Origin: JBBRTJ01 sp038244535
GTDB lineage: Bacteria > Actinomycetota > Acidimicrobiia > Acidimicrobiales > Ilumatobacteraceae
Length of the DNA stretch: 9,171 nucleotides
Assembly (NCBI GenBank): GCA_038244535.1
Contig: JBBRTJ010000118.1
Location: forward strand, 1 to 9,171
Direction: 5' to 3'
The position numbers and the translations under genes were made by a program. Shown here piece by piece: positions 5,681 through 9,171 of this stretch (positions are counted from its first letter, which is position 1; the number at the start of each line of letters is the position of its first letter). Below the pieces are notes generated by a model that did no database searches, was not told where the DNA came from, and was given only the letters and a program-made list of their open reading frames with translations.

Positions 5681-7002
5681 GCACGTCCAACTGGCTTCCG
5701 ACCCACCGACGCGACGAGCTCAAGACCCTTGCCGCACGGTCGCACCAAGTCGTCACCTTCGCCGCCACGGTCGGGGTGATCACCGGTTTGATCGTCGCAG
5801 GATTCGACCGACTCGTCGTCGATGTGTCGATGAGCCGCGTGTTGCAGCTCTCCCCGTGGGTGATCGCGTTCCTGCCCGGTCTCGGTCTCCTCGGAGCGCT
5901 GGCTGCCCGCCGATTCATCGGTCGTGGCGCTTCGGCGTCGACGGCCGACGAGTATCTCCACGCGTTCCACGATCCCGACTACGCGCTGGGCTGGCGCCCG
6001 TTCGTAGCTCGCATGCTCGCGGCCATCGCCACGCTCGGCTCGGGCGCGCCCATGGGATTGGAAGGCCCGTCGATGTACTCGGGTGCCGTGGTCGGCTCGA
6101 ACATCCAGCGCCGGTTCAGTCGAGTCTTCGGCGACGCCGACCGTCGAGTCCTGCTCGTCGCCGGCGCCGCGGCGGGTGTCGCAGCGATCTTCAAGGCTCC
6201 GGCCACGGGCGCGGTGTTCGCGCTCGAGGTCCCGTACCAGGATGACCTCGCCCGCCGCATGCTCCTGCCTGCCCTGGTTGCCAGCGCAAGCGGCTACCTC
6301 ACGTTCGTGACCATCAACGGCACGACGCCGCTGTTCCAGATCGACGGCACCGCCGGCTTCCTCCTGCGCGATCTCCTCGGCGCCGTCGGCGTTGGACTGA
6401 TCGCCGGCATCGGCGCACGTGCGTTCGCTTGGATGCTGCGCCGCGCGAAGACCGTGGCCAGTGGACCGCACTCGCTCGCGACTGCGCTCGCCGCCGGAGC
6501 CGGACTCGCCGGAATCTTCGGTGTGGGCCGGCTGCTCACCGGGGAGTCCCTCATGGTCGGCTCCGGCTATCACGTCGTCGCATGGGCGTCTGTTCCAGGA
6601 CGCACCATCTGGCTCCTGGCCGCAGTGCTCGTCCTTCGCTGCCTGGCGACCACGGTCGCGGTCGCCGGTGGTGGAGTGGGCGGGCTCTTCATCCCCCTCG
6701 CCGTCGGCGGCGCGCTCACCGGGGCCGTCATCGGTACTGCCGTCAACCAGTTCGACCTCAACCTGTTCATGATCATCGGCGTCGCGGCCTTTCTCGGCGC
6801 CGGCTACCGAGTACCACTCGCCGCGGTGGTGTTCGTCGCCGAGACCACCGGGCGCCCCACCTTCATCGTCCCCGGCCTCCTCGCAGCCGTCGCGGCCGAA
6901 CTGATGATGGGCACATCATCGATCACGACGTACCAGAAGATCACCGCGATCGGCCGCGCCGACAGCGGGAACGCGAAGCTGGTCGAGGACGACGACGAAT
7001 AG
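5677..7002 (+). CDS. ClC-family chloride channel/anion transporter, with channel-type residue at the internal proton-glutamate position
   Basis: The 441-residue membrane protein is a ClC antiporter/channel, which passes chloride or other anions across the cytoplasmic membrane as a dimer. Length fits the bare membrane core, without CBS domains. GLEGPS (127-132) carries E129, the gating glutamate (E148 of E. coli ClC-ec1). GAAAGVAAIFKAPATGAVFALE (163-184) and GGLFIP (335-340) match the other pore segments, and Y419 in the last helix probably corresponds to Y445. Two positions are unusual. The first pore motif GSGIP reads GRGAS at 82-86, losing the serine that contacts chloride. E184 is followed by V185 where ClC-ec1 has the internal proton glutamate E203; valine is what animal ClC channels carry. 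The protein may thus be a channel or an uncoupled or different-anion transporter. GTG 5677 overlaps the marR stop in GTGA. The cytoplasmic tail is acidic (EDDDE). Confidence 0.9.
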   Translation: MSTSNWLPTHRRDELKTLAARSHQVVTFAATVGVITGLIVAGFDRLVVDVSMSRVLQLSPWVIAFLPGLGLLGALAARRFIGRGASASTADEYLHAFHDPDYALGWRPFVARMLAAIATLGSGAPMGLEGPSMYSGAVVGSNIQRRFSRVFGDADRRVLLVAGAAAGVAAIFKAPATGAVFALEVPYQDDLARRMLLPALVASASGYLTFVTINGTTPLFQIDGTAGFLLRDLLGAVGVGLIAGIGARAFAWMLRRAKTVASGPHSLATALAAGAGLAGIFGVGRLLTGESLMVGSGYHVVAWASVPGRTIWLLAAVLVLRCLATTVAVAGGGVGGLFIPLAVGGALTGAVIGTAVNQFDLNLFMIIGVAAFLGAGYRVPLAAVVFVAETTGRPTFIVPGLLAAVAAELMMGTSSITTYQKITAIGRADSGNAKLVEDDDE

Positions 7003-7084
7003 TGGTTGCACTGGCGAGCGCACCGGACTACCCCACAGTGCTGTTACCCGTAGCGACCGTCTGGGCGCAAGGCTCCGACAATCA

Positions 7085-7115
7085 TTGCACTTTAGCAACA
7101 TTTGCATGATAGCAT
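7085..7115 (+). promoter_or_regulatory. AT-rich promoter region of the usp genes with a reversed copy of the MarR-operator candidate (TTGC-N6-GCAA-N3-TTGC, 7085-7105)
   Basis: TTGC (7085-7088), GCAA (7095-7098) and TTGC (7102-7105) have the same spacings as the element before marR, read on the opposite strand. By hand alignment the two 21-base elements share 16 positions (TTGCA-N3-TAGCAA-N-A-N-TTGC). TTGCAC at 7085-7090 could be a -35 hexamer, with TAGCAT at 7110-7115 as a loose -10 (19-base spacing). The local AT richness is unlike the surroundings. Binding here would cover the promoter. Confidence 0.55.
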
Positions 7116-7159
7116 TCGAGTAGGTCGCCGGAGGGTCGGCGAGGACGAAAGGATGCGCG

Positions 7160-7234
7160 ATGAAGCCTCACGAACTGCCGGAGCTTGGATACGACTCCGG
7201 GACACTGGACAGCCTCGTTGGCAGCACGCGATGA
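7160..7234 (+). CDS. Short upstream ORF (24 residues) translationally coupled to the universal stress protein
   Basis: This frame starts at ATG 7160 six bases after GAAAGGA (7147-7153) and ends with TGA at 7232-7234, overlapping the usp start at 7231 in an ATGA arrangement. The peptide begins MKPHELPELGYDSG and ends SLVGSTR; it is polar and has no membrane segment or signal. I do not recognise it. It matters because the usp start has no ribosome site of its own, so ribosomes finishing this ORF would reinitiate there. It may be a regulatory leader or a small protein in its own right. An alternative is that usp starts in its own frame at ATG 7153, which would make this ORF spurious, but the resulting extra N-terminus has no family resemblance. 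Confidence 0.5.
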   Translation: MKPHELPELGYDSGTLDSLVGSTR

Positions 7235-7689
7235 GCGTCGCACCGGTCGGACCCATCATCCTCGGCTACGACGACAGCGCCGCCTCGCGCACGGCGATGC
7301 TCTGGGCAGCGCAATACGCCAGCGCTGTCGACAGCGAGGTCCTGGTCGTCTACGTCAGCTCAGCCATCGCCGAGCTTGAGCTCGCCGCGGCACAGATTGA
7401 CACCGGCCCGGTCCGCGCCGGGTACGAACAGCATCTCCGCAGCGACTGGACGGCCCCGCTGCATGATCGTCAGGTCCGCTTCCGCACCCAGGTGAGCATC
7501 GGGCGGGTCGCCACGGAACTGATGCGTGTCGCCCACGCTGAGCGGGCATCGCTCATCGTCATCGGCATGACCGGACGCGGGACCCTCGGCGAGATCGTGT
7601 TCGGCAGCGCAGAACACGAACTACTCAAGCACGCCGTCCGTCCGGTCGTCGCCGTACCGGCAACCTGGCAGTCCGACACCACCACTTAA
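7231..7689 (+). CDS. Universal stress protein (UspA family), ATP-binding type
   Basis: The 152-residue protein is a single-domain universal stress protein, a cytoplasmic nucleotide-binding protein induced in stress, hypoxia or stationary phase in many bacteria. It has the opening strand PIILGYDDS (8-16) with D14 at the nucleotide site, and the ATP signature G-2X-G-9X-G-S: G112, G115, G125 and S126 (GMTGRG at 112-117, FGS at 124-126). This marks the ATP-binding rather than the UspA-like non-binding class. The last strand PVVAVP (138-143) is also typical. ATG 7231 is chosen because the family domain begins there and because it overlaps the stop of the short upstream ORF; upstream in-frame ATGs at 7153 and 7102 would add residues with no family match. 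The alcohol dehydrogenase gene follows after 157 bases on the same strand. Confidence 0.9.
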   Translation: MSVAPVGPIILGYDDSAASRTAMLWAAQYASAVDSEVLVVYVSSAIAELELAAAQIDTGPVRAGYEQHLRSDWTAPLHDRQVRFRTQVSIGRVATELMRVAHAERASLIVIGMTGRGTLGEIVFGSAEHELLKHAVRPVVAVPATWQSDTTT

Positions 7690-7703
7690 CGGCAACTTGC
7701 CGT
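7689..7703. repeat. 15-base perfect palindrome right after the usp stop codon
   Basis: ACGGCAA-C-TTGCCGT has seven-base arms around one base. There is no T run after it, so it is a poor intrinsic terminator. It contains GCAA/TTGC half-sites like the marR and usp elements but with a one-base spacer, so it could be an operator for the downstream dehydrogenase gene. Confidence 0.4.
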
Positions 7704-7846
7704 CGAGACGGTTGAACTCGGCCTCGATTGGGTACGACCAAAGCAAGCACCCCATCACAACCGAGAGACGCCTGGTTCGGGCTGGACGACCAACCGTGGT
7801 TGTCGCCCGTTCGGGCTCGACGCCTCCCACCAATGGAGGAAACGTC
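7690..7846 (+). promoter_or_regulatory. Intergenic region before the alcohol dehydrogenase gene
   Basis: The 157 bases hold, after the palindrome, TTGAAC at 7712-7717 as a possible -35 without a clear -10. Further on is an inverted repeat CAACC-GT-GGTTG at 7791-7802, flanked by two direct copies of GTTCGGGCT (7775-7783 and 7809-7817, 34 bases apart). The symmetric arrangement around the inverted repeat suggests regulator binding. GGAGG at 7835-7839 is the ribosome site of the next gene. Confidence 0.4.
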
Positions 7847-8971
7847 ATGACCACGCTCTCCCCACCCACAGCATCACCCGAGGCCACCGCCACCAGGCCG
7901 GAGTCGTCGGTGATGCACGCACTCGTGTACCACGGCCCTGACAACAAGGCGTGGGAAGAGATGCCCAAGCCCGTCCTGATCGACGACACCGACGCCATCG
8001 TCCGCGTCGACGCGACGACCATCTGCGGCTCAGATCTCCACATCCTCAAGGGCGACGTGCCCGAGGTGACCGACGGACGCATCCTCGGCCACGAAGCTGT
8101 CGGCACCGTCGAAGCCGTTGGTGCCGGCGTCAAGAACGTGAAGGTTGGCGACCGGGTCCTGGTGTCGTGCATCACCGCATGCGGCACCTGCCGGTTCTGT
8201 CGCGAAGCCCGCTACGGCCAGTGCACCGGAGGCGGCGGCTGGATCCTCGGCCACCTCATCGACGGCACCCAAGCCGAGTACGTGAGGGTCCCCTTCGCTG
8301 ACACCTCCACCTATCCGCTCCCTGTCGGCGCGTCCGACGAGGAGATCCTGATGCTCGCCGACATCCTCCCCACCGGCTACGAGATCGGCGTGCTCAACGG
8401 CCACGTCCAACCTGGCGACGTCGTTGCGATCGTCGGTGCCGGCCCGATCGGGCTGTCGGCCATCATGGGCGCCCGCCTGTTCAGCCCCAGCCACATCATC
8501 TCGATCGATCTCGCCGACAGCCGGCTCGACGCCGCCAAGCGATTCGGCGCCGACCTCATCGTGAACAACAGCCGTGAGGACGCCCTCGCCGCCGTCATGG
8601 AGCTCACCGATGGTCTCGGGGCTGACGTCGCCATCGAAGCGGTCGGCATCCCCGCCACCTTCGAGCTCGCCACCACACTGATCCGCCCGTGCGGACACGT
8701 CGCCAACATCGGCGTCCATGGCAAGCCCGCCACCCTGCACCTCGAACAGCTGTGGACGCGCGACGTCACCATCACCACCGGCCTCGTCGACACCTACTCC
8801 ACCCCGACGCTGCTGAAGCTCACTACCGGTGGACAACTCGACGCAGCTCAGTTCGTCACCCACCACTTCGCGATGCACGACATGATCGAGGCCTACGACA
8901 CGTTCGCCCGCGCCGCCGACACCGGCGCCCTGAAGGTCGTCATCACCCCCGGCAACAAGCCGACGCCTTGA
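7847..8971 (+). CDS. Zinc-dependent alcohol dehydrogenase, medium-chain (MDR) family
   Basis: The 374-residue enzyme would interconvert an alcohol and an aldehyde or ketone with a nicotinamide cofactor in the cytoplasm. The GroES-like catalytic domain has catalytic-zinc residues C60 (ICGSDLH) and H82-E83 (LGHEAVG), with D172 as a likely third ligand. The structural zinc loop is complete: C112, C115, C118 and C126. The Rossmann domain has GAGPIG at 197-202, and D221 ends the second strand (SIIDLA-like context, ISIDLADS), which favours NAD(H) over NADP(H). Residues 1-22 are a Thr/Ser/Pro/Ala-rich extension before the family start near MHALVYHGP (23-31). ATG 7847 is supported by GGAGG seven bases upstream; M23 is an alternative without a comparable site. 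Substrate cannot be read from the sequence; similarity is to secondary-alcohol and isopropanol-type dehydrogenases. It follows the stress protein gene and comes three bases before the metal ATPase reading frame. Confidence 0.92.
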   Translation: MTTLSPPTASPEATATRPESSVMHALVYHGPDNKAWEEMPKPVLIDDTDAIVRVDATTICGSDLHILKGDVPEVTDGRILGHEAVGTVEAVGAGVKNVKVGDRVLVSCITACGTCRFCREARYGQCTGGGGWILGHLIDGTQAEYVRVPFADTSTYPLPVGASDEEILMLADILPTGYEIGVLNGHVQPGDVVAIVGAGPIGLSAIMGARLFSPSHIISIDLADSRLDAAKRFGADLIVNNSREDALAAVMELTDGLGADVAIEAVGIPATFELATTLIRPCGHVANIGVHGKPATLHLEQLWTRDVTITTGLVDTYSTPTLLKLTTGGQLDAAQFVTHHFAMHDMIEAYDTFARAADTGALKVVITPGNKPTP

Positions 8972-8974
8972 CAG

Positions 8975-9171
8975 ATGCGAACCGACGCTGACCCTGACCC
9001 GGCAATGACCCACGCCGGTCACGGCTCAACGCCCGCTGGGGCACCGGACGACGGCGCACAGGTGGTTCACGAGCACGCCGCGATGACCCCAGACATCGCG
9101 GCCTGCGCGCCCATGATCTTTCGTCGCAAGTTTTGATTCAGCCGGATCCTCACCATCCCGACGGTGCTGTA
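8975..9171 (+). pseudogene. N-terminal part of a heavy-metal (copper-type, P1B) P-type ATPase, interrupted by an in-frame TGA; continues past the window
   Basis: From ATG 8975 the frame encodes 53 residues with His/Met-containing segments (MTHAGHGS at 11-18, VVHEHAAM at 30-37) and ends MIFRRKF before TGA at 9134-9136. The same frame then reads FSRILTIPTVL to the window edge. CopB-like P1B ATPases typically have a His-rich N-terminus followed by FRR.FW.SL.LT.P at the first membrane helix, so the TGA sits exactly where a conserved Trp (TGG) is expected. This is either a nonsense mutation, making a pseudogene, or a single-base sequence error. TGA is the ordinary stop of several genes here (ferritin, marR, adh), so recoding is unlikely. 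No good ribosome site precedes 8975, and ATG 9005 is another candidate start. The gene begins three bases after the dehydrogenase stop, implying cotranscription. Confidence 0.55.

Noticed and set aside
5401..6573. 390-codon minus-strand frame opposite marR and clc
   Set aside because: Antisense to two clear genes, hydrophilic and low-complexity as expected from the complement of membrane-protein codons.
8030..9022. 330-codon minus-strand frame opposite the alcohol dehydrogenase
   Set aside because: Shadow of the dehydrogenase coding sequence; no motifs.
9134..9136. TGA read as tryptophan (alternative genetic code)
   Set aside because: TGA ends the ferritin-like, small-peptide, MarR, MOSC and dehydrogenase genes at expected positions, so the standard code is in use.
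1..9171. CRISPR array, tRNA/rRNA genes, insertion sequences or prophage attachment sites
   Set aside because: No regularly spaced repeats, no cloverleaf-like or ribosomal sequence, no transposase or integrase frame and no terminal repeats were seen on either strand.

Overview
The window is dense, high-GC DNA with bacterial gene organisation: short gaps, GTG/TTG starts, stop/start overlaps and strong Shine-Dalgarno sites. Gene content (form II CoxL-type molybdoenzyme, tocopherol-cyclase-like protein, TetR and MarR regulators, a universal stress protein followed by an alcohol dehydrogenase and a P-type ATPase) and base composition suggest an actinobacterium, perhaps of the Acidimicrobiia. That assignment is inference from style and content, not from a marker gene. 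I see no rRNA, tRNA, CRISPR array, insertion sequence or clear intrinsic terminator.

Layout. (1) 1-1384, minus: the N-terminal 461 residues of a xanthine dehydrogenase/CO dehydrogenase-type molybdopterin subunit, running off the left edge. (2) 1681-3192, plus: a compact run of an encapsulated-ferritin-like protein, a tocopherol-cyclase-family protein and a 26-residue membrane peptide of the DUF3309 type. (3) 4984 down to 3208, minus: an overlapping operon of a TetR regulator, a MOSC-domain protein and a mismatch-specific uracil-DNA glycosylase (Mug). It meets run 2 tail to tail. (4) 5024-5206: a divergent control region with two TetR-type inverted repeats and a separate TTGC/GCAA element. (5) 5207-7002, plus: a MarR regulator whose stop codon overlaps the start of a ClC-type anion transporter. 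(6) 7085-9171, plus: a second copy of the TTGC/GCAA element, a 24-codon upstream ORF overlapping the start of a universal stress protein, a zinc alcohol dehydrogenase, and the first part of a heavy-metal P-type ATPase broken by an in-frame TGA.

How the parts may work together. The same three-half-site element (GCAA-N3-TTGC-N6-GCAA) lies before marR-clc and, in reverse orientation, before the leader-usp genes. The simplest reading is that the MarR protein controls its own transporter operon and the stress-protein/dehydrogenase genes as a small regulon. The paired inverted repeats beside tetR point to autoregulation of the TetR-MOSC-Mug operon. The ferritin-like gene is unusual because no encapsulin shell gene adjoins it and the protein ends just after the ferritin fold with no recognisable cargo-loading tail.
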